A stretch of 64,000 nt of DNA. Origin: Kapaibacterium sp044224925 (GTDB lineage: Bacteria > Bacteroidota > Ignavibacteria > Kapaibacteriales > Kapaibacteriaceae). The position numbers and the translations under genes are program-made. This document shows, piece by piece, positions 1 through 7,259 of this stretch (position 1 is the stretch's first letter; each line of letters begins with the position of its first letter). The stretch is from the NCBI GenBank assembly GCA_044224925.1, contig JBGAJM010000001.1:886152-950151 (forward strand), written 5' to 3'. The notes beneath the pieces are model-generated. The model was not told the DNA's origin and made no database searches. It saw nothing but the letters and a program-made list of their open reading frames with translations.

Positions 1-69
1 GGCCTTCACAAACCCAAGCACGTGGATGAGTCCGTGAAGTAGTGTGAACACAACAAAGGCAATTCTCAT
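1..69 (-). CDS. N-terminal fragment of a small membrane protein (cut by window edge)
   Basis: Only the first 23 codons lie inside the window, starting from an ATG at 69. The peptide is hydrophobic (MRIAFVVFTLLHGLIHVLGF) and looks like a first membrane helix. The pattern 'LLHGLIHxLGFxKA' resembles the start of a family of uncharacterised membrane proteins common in Bacteroidota (DUF6544-like, from memory). The family call is tentative because almost nothing of the gene is visible. It follows pdxH on the same strand after a 110-base gap holding a tandem repeat. Confidence 0.45.
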   Translation of the reverse strand, partial: MRIAFVVFTLLHGLIHVLGFVKA

Positions 70-110
70 AGGTTCAGTCTTCCACACTGTGTCGATCACC
101 GCATGCTCTC

Positions 111-176
111 ACTCGTCACTCGTCACTCGTAACTCGTAACTCAACTCGTCACTTGTCACTTGTAACTCGTAACTCT
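111..176. repeat. Heptamer tandem array (ACTCGTM)
   Basis: Eight full 7-base units run head to tail: ACTCGTC twice, ACTCGTA twice, then after a partial ACTCA unit ACTCGTC, ACTTGTC, ACTTGTA and ACTCGTA, closing with a partial ACTCT. Units differ only at positions 4 and 7. The array lies between the pdxH stop codon and the next minus-strand gene and is not coding. Its function is unknown; it is the kind of simple repeat that changes copy number by slippage. Confidence 0.9.
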
Positions 177-179
177 ACT

Positions 180-821
180 TCACGGGCTTAATCTCTCCAC
201 CTCCCACCGATCCTCCTCATTCCGACGATATCGGATGCGATCGTGCATGCGTGATGGACGGCCTTGCCAGAATTCGAAGGTGGCGGGGATGACGCGATAG
301 CCGCCCCATGTTGGTGGGAGAGGCACCGTTCCATCGGCGAAGCGTTGCTGCATTTCGGCGTAGCGTTGTTCGAGGAAGGCCTTGGATGGCACGACGCTGC
401 TTTGCTCTGAGGCCCAGGCACCGATCTGACTTGCGAGCGGACGTGTTGAGAAGTACGCGTGCGACTCTTCGGGCGTGAGTTGTTCGACCCATCCCTCGAT
501 GCGGATCTGTCGCTCTAGTTCCGGCCAGAAGAAGAGCAGTGCTGCAAGCGGCGTGGCGTCGAGGTCTTGTCCCTTGTGACTTGCATAGTTCGAATAGAAG
601 ATGAAGCCACGATCCGTGATGCCCTTGAGGAGCACGACGCGTGCAGAGGGCTGACCGGATTCCGACACCGTGGCCAACGTCATGGCCGTGGGCTCCGGCA
701 GCTCTGCGGCCATGGCCTCGTCGAACCATCGCGAGAACTGCTCAAAGGGAGAGGCCGAGACACTCGTCTCTGTGAGTTCTTCGCGACTGTATTCTTTCCG
801 AAGTGCGGCGATGTCGATCAT
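180..821 (-). CDS. pdxH: Pyridoxamine 5'-phosphate oxidase
   Basis: Oxidises pyridoxine- or pyridoxamine-5'-phosphate to pyridoxal 5'-phosphate with FMN and oxygen, in the cytoplasm. The 213-residue product has the usual length for PdxH. It shows the family's FMN-binding region (RVVLLKGITDRGFIFYSNY), the ELERQIRIEG strand, 'ARPLASQIGAWAS'-like text near residue 130 and the C-terminal substrate segment (FEFWQGRPSRMHDR ... ERLSP). The reading frame stays open further upstream, but that extension is low-complexity Arg/His-rich shadow sequence. The ATG at 821 overlaps the TGA of the upstream aminopeptidase gene as ATGA, so the two are probably translationally coupled. Last gene of a four-gene operon. 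Confidence 0.95.
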   Translation of the reverse strand: MIDIAALRKEYSREELTETSVSASPFEQFSRWFDEAMAAELPEPTAMTLATVSESGQPSARVVLLKGITDRGFIFYSNYASHKGQDLDATPLAALLFFWPELERQIRIEGWVEQLTPEESHAYFSTRPLASQIGAWASEQSSVVPSKAFLEQRYAEMQQRFADGTVPLPPTWGGYRVIPATFEFWQGRPSRMHDRIRYRRNEEDRWEVERLSP

Positions 822-2776
822 GGTGCGATGACGATGGTGCTGGAGATGGTGGTGGCGTTGGCGCGAACACTGAGGTTGTATGCGCCGGATGCAAGTGCGG
901 ATGTGTTGAAGGTGGCAAGGGTATTGTCGGGGCTGACCGTTGCTTCGCCGACGAGAGCACCCGACATGTCGGTGAGACGAAGCGTGGAGGTTGTCGACAG
1001 ACCCGTGCACACGACCTGCAACTCTGCGCGTTGTGCGTGCGGCAAGGCGCCGATCACGGTGATGCGCGGACCGTCGTTGGCACCGGTCTCCACGACGTCG
1101 GTCGTAACAGCCGTGTCTTTCTGACAAAGAACCTCTTGATACGGATCCACGGTGATATCACCATCGAACGTGTTGTACATCATGAACGATTGTGTGCGCT
1201 GCGTGATGAGCACGCGATCTTCGCGAACACTGTCTCCTCGCGCGATGCGAACTCGCAACGGAAAGACAAATGCTTCGGGGACGTTGTCGCGGGTCTGTGT
1301 TTGATTCACGACAAAGGTATAGTCGAAGCGTCCGTTCTTGTGGTCGTTCTTGATGATGGCAATGCTCATCACGGGATGTCCCTGCTTCACGAGCCACTGA
1401 TCGAAGTACGTGTCCCATGGCACGAGCGGGTTTGGAACCTGACGTTTCCAGAACGCCAACATATCCGCTGTTTGTAGACTCTTGCGTGCATTCTCCGTGA
1501 AGTACGTGCGCATGCTGTTGAAGAAGACCGTGTCTCCTACCATCTGTCGGATCATGTGATAGATCCATGCAGCCTTGCAATACGTGGTGGCATCGTTGAA
1601 GAGTGCCCACATCGGTTGATCGTAGACGGGAGGCTCGTTGAGTCCCTTCTTCATGTACTGTGCGCGCCGCTGCATCATTCGGCCCAGATAACCACTCCGC
1701 CCTGCCAACTCCTCCATCCACAGCGCCTCCACAAAGGATGCGCCACCTTCATTCATCCAGAGGTCTGCCCAGGTGGCGCACGTGACTAGGTCGCCAAGCC
1801 ATTGATGTCCTATCTCATGCACCACGCCGATCTCTGCATTGGCCTTGAGCCAAACGCGTGCGATCGACGTCATACTTGAGTGCTCCATGCCGCCGAAGTT
1901 CACCGGTGCAATGGCCGTGTGTCCGTAGGTGGAGAAGGGATACCGACCGAACAAGCGCTCCAACGTCGAGAACATGCGCGGCACATTCTCGAACGTTGCG
2001 GCCACATCGAAGGAATCGTTCTTGAAGTCGGCGGCCCACTGATAACTCTTGATGGGCACCGTATCCGTGGCCGTTCGACGATACACTTGTTCATACACAA
2101 GGTAGCGCGATGCATTCATGACGACGAGATACGTGGGCATGGGTTCGGTCTGTCGCCACCGCTCGACGTGCGTTGTGTCCGAGTCGACGAGGTCACTGAT
2201 GCGCACACCGTTCGACGTGGAGCGAAATCCTTTGGGTGTGCGGACCATCACGGAGAACACGGCCTTGTCACTGGGTGTGTCGTGACATGGGAACCACCAC
2301 CGCGCATCTTCCGGTTCGGAGAACGTGAACACTTGCGGTTCGAGCAACTTCTTGGCCGTATCGTCTTCGGGTGCAAGTGCATTGAATCCGCGATCGTCAT
2401 GCAGGATGGCATACAGGATCGTGAGCTTGTGCACCACGCCCGTGTCCAACGTCGATGCGAATCGGATCGTCAGCGTATTGGGTGTGAGCGTGTCGTACCC
2501 AACCGCTTCATCGTCCATCGTCACCGCATCGATCTCCAGATCGCTTGCATCCAGTGCGATATGATCGGCCGGTCGCAAGAGCTTGAACGTGATGTTCACG
2601 TTGGGCTCGACCTTGCGACGTCCGCGTTGAGCACGCGTTGTCTGCAATGCATGCACAAGATCGAACTGCAGATCGTACGTGAGCACGTCGTAGTCCGTGG
2701 GGATCTGCTTCGTTGGAAAGGTGCCCTGAGCGAACAGCTCTGTTGCCAGGAGGAGGGCGATCACAAATTTCATCAT
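818..2776 (-). CDS. Secreted M1-family zinc aminopeptidase with T9SS sorting domain
   Basis: Predicted extracellular or surface aminopeptidase of the gluzincin M1 family, 652 residues. A signal peptide (MMKFVIALLLATELFAQG) is followed by the N-terminal beta domain and the catalytic domain. The zinc site HEIGH is at residues 320-324, with the third ligand in WMNEG (Glu343), giving the expected HExxH-18-E spacing. The substrate motif usually read as GAMEN is GGMEH here (295-299), a departure from the classic exopeptidase loop. The last ~80 residues (RLTDMSGALVGE ... GAYNLSVRA) form a type A T9SS C-terminal domain. Starts 3 bases after the alpha/beta hydrolase stop with a GGAG ribosome site; overlaps pdxH by 4 bases. 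Confidence 0.92.
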   Translation of the reverse strand: MMKFVIALLLATELFAQGTFPTKQIPTDYDVLTYDLQFDLVHALQTTRAQRGRRKVEPNVNITFKLLRPADHIALDASDLEIDAVTMDDEAVGYDTLTPNTLTIRFASTLDTGVVHKLTILYAILHDDRGFNALAPEDDTAKKLLEPQVFTFSEPEDARWWFPCHDTPSDKAVFSVMVRTPKGFRSTSNGVRISDLVDSDTTHVERWRQTEPMPTYLVVMNASRYLVYEQVYRRTATDTVPIKSYQWAADFKNDSFDVAATFENVPRMFSTLERLFGRYPFSTYGHTAIAPVNFGGMEHSSMTSIARVWLKANAEIGVVHEIGHQWLGDLVTCATWADLWMNEGGASFVEALWMEELAGRSGYLGRMMQRRAQYMKKGLNEPPVYDQPMWALFNDATTYCKAAWIYHMIRQMVGDTVFFNSMRTYFTENARKSLQTADMLAFWKRQVPNPLVPWDTYFDQWLVKQGHPVMSIAIIKNDHKNGRFDYTFVVNQTQTRDNVPEAFVFPLRVRIARGDSVREDRVLITQRTQSFMMYNTFDGDITVDPYQEVLCQKDTAVTTDVVETGANDGPRITVIGALPHAQRAELQVVCTGLSTTSTLRLTDMSGALVGEATVSPDNTLATFNTSALASGAYNLSVRANATTISSTIVIAP

Positions 2777-2779
2777 CTC

Positions 2780-3676
2780 TTATGCTCCATGCGGACCCAC
2801 TCGTGGGAGCGGTCCGCGATCTCGTACGAAGTGGTCCATCCACCATCGCAGGTCGGTATTCGATTCACGTCTCCGTCCGGCCAACACATGATCTGCATTT
2901 TCATACATGATCAACCGATACGGATGATGCGCTGCTTGTAAGGCCAGACCCAAGTGCAGTCCGTGTTCGGGCGACACGCGCTTGTCACCCGTTCCATGCA
3001 TCACCAACAACGGTGTGCTCTTGGAAAGTTCATGGGCCCAAAGCACGGCGGATCGTACTTCTGCTTCTCGCTGTACGTCTGCATCCGACGCCAAATGTTT
3101 CATCATCGTCTTGCGTATGTAGGCCGCCGAATCCGTGGCATGGATCATCGTGGGTGCACATATCGTAGCGGCAGCGCGAAAGCGTTGCGTGCGACGGAGC
3201 ATCATCAAGGCCATCATGCCGCCACGACTTCCGCCGATCAGGCCGATGCGATCAGCATCGACATAGCCGAGCGACTCCAACAGCGGCACCACATGCATGG
3301 CATCGTCCACATCTCCTGCTCCCCATTCCTCGCCGCCTTCGCTCCCTCCCACACCTCGATAATTACTGGCGATGCAGACGTAGCCCCACGACGCATAGAG
3401 TCCGGCATACTGCATGGCGCCTTCGGCCGTGAGCGCGCCGCGTGGACCGCTTCCACCGCGATTGAAGATGATGGCCGGGAAGGTGGTAGGGCCGGCAGGC
3501 GGCAAGGCAAGCCATGCCTTGATTCGAAGCCCGTTGCTCATGTACGTGATCTCGTGCAGACCCACAGTGCTGAAGGCTGCGAAGTCGGCGGCCGACATGG
3601 ACCTTCGCGACATGGCAAGCGATGTGGCCGGGATCGCGACCGGTGTCGAATCGAGCAACGTTCCGTTCGCGATCAC
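2780..3676 (-). CDS. Alpha/beta hydrolase, S9 prolyl-oligopeptidase-like
   Basis: Predicted serine hydrolase or peptidase of 298 residues. The catalytic elements are complete: nucleophile elbow GGSRGG (Ser150), acid in HGTGDKRV (Asp231) and histidine in ENADHV (His263). The oxyanion region is FNRGGSGPRG. No signal peptide is visible with this start. A GTG at 3676 overlaps the TGA of the upstream amidohydrolase as GTGA; the upstream in-frame extension is the shadow of that gene. The neighbours (amidohydrolase, M1 aminopeptidase) suggest peptide or amide turnover. The substrate cannot be told from sequence, and an esterase or dipeptidyl-peptidase-like role is equally possible. Confidence 0.85.
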   Translation of the reverse strand: MIANGTLLDSTPVAIPATSLAMSRRSMSAADFAAFSTVGLHEITYMSNGLRIKAWLALPPAGPTTFPAIIFNRGGSGPRGALTAEGAMQYAGLYASWGYVCIASNYRGVGGSEGGEEWGAGDVDDAMHVVPLLESLGYVDADRIGLIGGSRGGMMALMMLRRTQRFRAAATICAPTMIHATDSAAYIRKTMMKHLASDADVQREAEVRSAVLWAHELSKSTPLLVMHGTGDKRVSPEHGLHLGLALQAAHHPYRLIMYENADHVLAGRRRESNTDLRWWMDHFVRDRGPLPRVGPHGA

Positions 3677-4968
3677 TGCTTCGAACGCGCGCGGTACTTC
3701 GTGGTGAGCTTGGTGTGCCGATTGGAAAGATCCACGGCACGTCCGTCGATGTAGGCCTGTGTGAGAATGTTCGTGCGTGCATCGAGGGCGTTGCCGGTGC
3801 TCACGAAGAGCGTGGCCGACTTCCCAACCTCGAGCGATCCATACGTGGAGTCGATGCCAAGCATTTGCGCGGGCCACAGCGTGAGTCCCTTTTCGGCATC
3901 AAGCTCCGTACATCCGAAGGCGATGGAGCTTCCTGCATTGAACGGAAGGTTCCGTTGCTGCCAATGTCCGCCCTCGCTATACGCGAACGGAATACCTTGT
4001 GCGGCAAGTAGTGCAGGTAGCGTATACGTTGCATCGTAGCCGTCTTCTTCGCGACGTGGGAGGCCGTGCACACGACCGATGATGATGGGCACTCCGGCGC
4101 GTTTGATCTGGGTGATGCAACGTGGTGCGTCTTGCGCACCAACGAGAATGATCTTCAGTCCAAGCTGTCGCTGCATATCGAGCACCGATTCGATCTGCCG
4201 TTGCGACGAGCATGTGACCATGAGCGGCAGTCCCTTCTCGAACACGGCACGCATGGCCTCGAACCGAATGTCGCGTTTGGTGGAGTCGACTCCGGCGCGT
4301 GCGGCCACCGAATAGGCGCGAGCGGCCAACAGATAGTCGATCACTTCGCGCACGTTCTTGTCGATCTCCTTGCGTTGCTCGTCGGCGCTCTTCGTCATCC
4401 ATGGTGCATTCACCACGTCCATCTGCGGCCAGTTCACCACGAGCGCCGATGTCGGACGTACGGCAATGTCCTCGCGCGTCCACCCATCCATGCGCATCAC
4501 CGATGCCATTCCGCTGATGGTTCCGCCTTGTGGCGCCACGTTGGCAAGCAGGATGCCATTGTATCGAACGGTGGGAATGATCTCGCTATCGGGATTGTAG
4601 GCCACTTCGGCCCGTGCATTCGGATTGAACGACCCTACTTCGGCGATGTCGCGTGTGGCACGAATGGCATCGATCTCCACGAGTCCGGTTCCGGCCATGG
4701 GTGCGATGAATCCCGGATAGACGTGCTTTCCGGAGCAATCGATCACCTCGGCACCGGCAGGGATCTCCACCGATGTCCCCACACTCACGATACGTCCTTT
4801 ATCGAACACCACCGAGGCATTGGTGAGCGTGCCGCCACTCACGGTATGCACCGTGGCCTTCACGAGGGCGATGGGCTTTTCCTGCGGACGTCCCGGGATC
4901 TCCGATCCGGCAAGGCATGGAGCGAGGGACGTGCAAAGGAGCAGGGCGGCAAGGATGTAGCGAACCAT
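3673..4968 (-). CDS. Secreted amidohydrolase-superfamily protein lacking the HxH metal motif
   Basis: A 431-residue protein with a signal peptide (MVRYILAALLLCTSLAPCLA) and the composite beta-sandwich / TIM-barrel layout of imidazolonepropionase-like amidohydrolases. Where active members read PGFIDxHxH it reads GKHVYPGFIAPMAGTGLVEI, so the two N-terminal metal-binding histidines are absent. The C-terminal sandwich is intact (GSLEVGKSATLFV). I recall Bacteroidota paralogues with the same replacement, so this is probably a real subfamily. Activity, if any, must use a different metal arrangement. First gene of the operon. The start at 4968 is supported by GAGG just upstream and by the signal peptide. 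Confidence 0.85.
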   Translation of the reverse strand: MVRYILAALLLCTSLAPCLAGSEIPGRPQEKPIALVKATVHTVSGGTLTNASVVFDKGRIVSVGTSVEIPAGAEVIDCSGKHVYPGFIAPMAGTGLVEIDAIRATRDIAEVGSFNPNARAEVAYNPDSEIIPTVRYNGILLANVAPQGGTISGMASVMRMDGWTREDIAVRPTSALVVNWPQMDVVNAPWMTKSADEQRKEIDKNVREVIDYLLAARAYSVAARAGVDSTKRDIRFEAMRAVFEKGLPLMVTCSSQRQIESVLDMQRQLGLKIILVGAQDAPRCITQIKRAGVPIIIGRVHGLPRREEDGYDATYTLPALLAAQGIPFAYSEGGHWQQRNLPFNAGSSIAFGCTELDAEKGLTLWPAQMLGIDSTYGSLEVGKSATLFVSTGNALDARTNILTQAYIDGRAVDLSNRHTKLTTKYRARSKQ

Positions 4969-5430
4969 AGGGGCCTCAAGTGGAATGGTACAAATTACGA
5001 AAGGGGAGGCCCAGGTAAATGCATCGAAAATGCCACGTAACAAATTGCATTTTTGGCGGGTCAGTATGACAGTCGTTGACATACTGGAACCCTATCATTT
5101 CACGTCAGTTACGTGGAAAATGGCGGGACAATGTCACGTCGTATGGGTCAAAAAAGGTCGGTAACAAAACGCCGTTCCTGCAGAAGGGTCCATCGGAAAA
5201 GGGGATCAAATTGCATGTAGCCCGTAGGACGGCCTGACCCCCCAGATGTGAGATACCCCCAGACGTCACCACTCGTCTGGGGGCACTCCCCTTCTCACCT
5301 TTCACCACCACAACGAAAATGAGGTCAGTCAAACTCGGGGTGCTTTTCGGTGAGCCAATATGTAATAATTCAAAAGTACGACCTCAGTATGCTGTGTGCA
5401 AGCGACTTTTTTTGTAAGTTGCGTCCTCTT
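4969..5430. other. Intergenic region with two strong inverted repeats
   Basis: No convincing gene. Two hairpins stand out. GGGTCAGTATG (5058-5068) pairs with CATACTG (5080-5086) and ACCC (5089-5092), with a two-base bulge. CCCCCAGACG (5256-5265) pairs perfectly with CGTCTGGGGG (5274-5283) around an 8-base loop. Neither is followed by a T-run, so they are not standard terminators. A weak minus-strand -7-like TAATTTG (4991-4997) sits 23 bases before the amidohydrolase start. A 75-codon minus-strand frame at 5105-5332 shows no family features. A structured RNA or protein-binding sites are possible. Confidence 0.6.
5256..5283. repeat. Perfect 10-bp inverted repeat, 8-base loop
   Basis: CCCCCAGACG-TCACCACT-CGTCTGGGGG. 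GC-rich and perfect, with no adjacent T-run on either strand. It lies midway between the divergent amidohydrolase operon and tRNA-Pro. Could be an RNA hairpin, a factor-assisted terminator or an operator. Confidence 0.85.
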
Positions 5431-5505
5431 CGGGGCGTAGCGCAGCCCGGTTAGCGCGTCTGGTTTGGGACCAGAAGGTCGCGAGTTCGAATCCCGCCGC
5501 CCCGA
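5431..5505 (+). tRNA. tRNA-Pro (UGG)
   Basis: 75 bases fold as a cloverleaf. The acceptor CGGGGCG (5431-5437) pairs with CGCCCCG (5498-5504), with discriminator A. The anticodon arm TCTGG-TTTGGGA-CCAGA gives anticodon TGG, and the T-loop is GTTCGAATC. The 3' CCA is not encoded. A perfect-palindrome terminator lies 20 bases downstream. Confidence 0.97.
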
Positions 5506-5525
5506 CGATACCCTTCCCAAAGGAC

Positions 5526-5559
5526 AAAAAGGCGAGAAGCATATGCTTCTCGCCTTTTT
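5526..5559. terminator. Bidirectional intrinsic terminator
   Basis: AAAAA then GGCGAGAAGCAT / ATGCTTCTCGCC (5531-5554), a perfect 12-bp palindrome, then TTTTTT. A- and T-runs on opposite sides make it work in both directions, serving tRNA-Pro (plus) and the convergent lipoprotein gene (minus). Confidence 0.93.
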
Positions 5560-5585
5560 TGTTTTGAGCGTAAGTCGTTGTTATG

Positions 5586-6218
5586 TCACATCTTGGCAAG
5601 CTTCTTCAGGTCCAGGCGCTCGGCAACGCTCTTGACGAAGTTGATGTCCGACTGATTATTGGCCTCTACCACGAGCAGGAAGCGCGCTCCCAGGGCATAG
5701 GTGACCGTGGCATTCTTGTCCTGCTTGCCGAACCGGTCGCTGCCATTCACGAGTGGATCGTCCGTTTGGAAGGTCCCGGTGTTCTCGGAGGAGTTGTCGG
5801 TGCGGAATTTCATGGCAAACAATGCCGTAGCTCCGGTCCACCCCGCTTCGGAGGCATTCCAGTCCGTGAGGGTCACGGTCACATACGATCCGTCGGGTTT
5901 TTCATACCGACGGGATGCCTGGCCCATGGAGAATCCCGGGATGTCCGAATTGGATCCTTCGGGCTCTTTCGCACTGTAGCCGGAGATGTCGGACGGAAGC
6001 AACTTCTGCAATTCCGCATACGGCATGGCAAGCGTGTCTCCGCGCTCGCGCCGCTCTGTGCGCCGCTTTTCGGCTGCATTCTGCGTTGCCTGCATGTTGT
6101 CGCCCGACTTCGCAATGCTCTCCATATTGTCCATGGCCTGCTTGGCCTCGTCGAGCTTGCCACCACACGAACTCACGATGAGGGCGGCAATGAACGTGGA
6201 CGCAATGATCGATCTCAT
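5586..6218 (-). CDS. Uncharacterised lipoprotein
   Basis: A 210-residue protein with a signal peptide and lipobox (IVSSCGG, lipidated Cys18). A short helical, charged stretch follows (about residues 20-60, rich in Lys, Glu and Arg), then a globular beta-rich region with the pattern SDISGYSAKEPEGSNSD ... YVTVTLTDWN. The second half resembles the general layout of small periplasmic proteins of unknown function in Bacteroidota; I do not recognise a named family. An AGAGG-like ribosome site precedes the ATG. It ends against the shared terminator. Probably membrane-anchored in the periplasm; function unknown. Confidence 0.8.
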   Translation of the reverse strand: MRSIIASTFIAALIVSSCGGKLDEAKQAMDNMESIAKSGDNMQATQNAAEKRRTERRERGDTLAMPYAELQKLLPSDISGYSAKEPEGSNSDIPGFSMGQASRRYEKPDGSYVTVTLTDWNASEAGWTGATALFAMKFRTDNSSENTGTFQTDDPLVNGSDRFGKQDKNATVTYALGARFLLVVEANNQSDINFVKSVAERLDLKKLAKM

Positions 6219-6320
6219 GATGAACCTCTCGAAGGGTAGATGGAATCGTGGTGCGCAATATCAGGATGCGGTAACTTTTACCAATATGAACATTCTGAGC
6301 AGTCGATTGTCATTACCTCG

Positions 6321-7259
6321 ATGCACGTCCACGAAGAACGATCTCGCACCTTTGAACACGGCCCCATTCGGTCCGTGTTGAACACCTTGGCCTATGCCGA
6401 TGTGTTCCGCTGGCCCGTGAGCGCCGAAGACGTGGCCGACAATGGGTGCTATCCGTTCGTGAGTGCCGACGAGAGTCGGGCCATCTTGAACATGCTCGAG
6501 GCCAGCGGCGCGATCTATCGCGTGGACGATCTGTACTCCATGTCGAACGACCCGCATCAGTGGCTGATGCGCGCCGACCGAGTGGCCCGCTCCCGCCGTA
6601 TGATGCCCGCCGCGCTCCGCGTGGGGCGACTCCTTTCGCTTTTCCCCTTCACCCGCAGCATCTGCATTTCCGGCTCACTGTCGAAAGGCAGCATGGATGT
6701 AACGGGCGACGTGGACTGGTTCATCATCACAGCGCCGGGTCGCCTCTGGCTGTGCCGCTCCATGCTGATCGCCTTCAAGAAGATCTTCCTCCTGAATTCG
6801 AAGAAGTACTTCTGCGTGAACCATATCATCGACGCGCGCAACCTGTCCGTGAAGGAACACGACCTCTTCACGGCCACCGAGATCACAACACTGATCCCTG
6901 TGGTGGACAACGGAGACCTTGCCTCCTTCGTCCGTGCCAACCCATGGGTGCTCGACCACTTCCCCGCGTGGCGCGGACTGCCGACGCGCACGCTTCCGCA
7001 CGGAACATGGCTCATCAAGCGCGCCATCGAGGCCATGCTGGGCGGCAAGGTGGGCGATGCACTGGAACGCTGGGCCTATGCGCGTTGGCAGGACTTCGTG
7101 CAGAAACGCAACGAGGGTGGACGTCGCAGCGGCATCTCGTTCACACCCGGTACAGCACAGTATCAGCCCGACGATGTGCGCGGACTGGTGATGTCTGCCT
7201 ATCATGCCCGACTCCGACTTCTCATGGCACGCGTGACGTCGGAGACGTTGCATGGCTGA
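6321..7259 (+). CDS. Nucleotidyltransferase-like protein
   Basis: A 312-residue protein. The N-terminal ~90 residues look like a winged-helix-type segment (SVLNTLAYADVFRWPVSAED). Next comes a minimal nucleotidyltransferase signature, GSLSKGS (118-124), followed by GDVDWFI (Asp130, Asp132): the GSx...DxD pattern that binds Mg-NTP in the polymerase-beta superfamily. A conserved-looking core follows (NSKKYFCVNHIID, FTATEITTLIPV). Such enzymes transfer a nucleotidyl group to a small molecule, lipid or protein; the acceptor here is unknown. ATG at 6321 is chosen because upstream codons look non-coding. The last 8 bases overlap the radical SAM gene, which implies coupled translation and a shared pathway. 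Confidence 0.75.
   Translation: MHVHEERSRTFEHGPIRSVLNTLAYADVFRWPVSAEDVADNGCYPFVSADESRAILNMLEASGAIYRVDDLYSMSNDPHQWLMRADRVARSRRMMPAALRVGRLLSLFPFTRSICISGSLSKGSMDVTGDVDWFIITAPGRLWLCRSMLIAFKKIFLLNSKKYFCVNHIIDARNLSVKEHDLFTATEITTLIPVVDNGDLASFVRANPWVLDHFPAWRGLPTRTLPHGTWLIKRAIEAMLGGKVGDALERWAYARWQDFVQKRNEGGRRSGISFTPGTAQYQPDDVRGLVMSAYHARLRLLMARVTSETLHG

Noticed and set aside
111..176. CRISPR array
   Set aside because: The units are 7 bases long with no spacers, and no cas genes are present.
822..1127. Upstream extension of pdxH by 102 codons
   Set aside because: Arg/His-rich text lying opposite the aminopeptidase in another frame. The ATGA junction at 818-821 gives a proper start.
5105..5332. 75-codon minus-strand frame in the long intergenic region
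   Set aside because: No ribosome site, no family features, and it runs across the perfect inverted repeat. Kept only as part of the intergenic description.
5329..5520. Minus-strand frame reading SGRRDSNSRPSGPKPDALTG
   Set aside because: It is the antisense of tRNA-Pro, a common false gene call.
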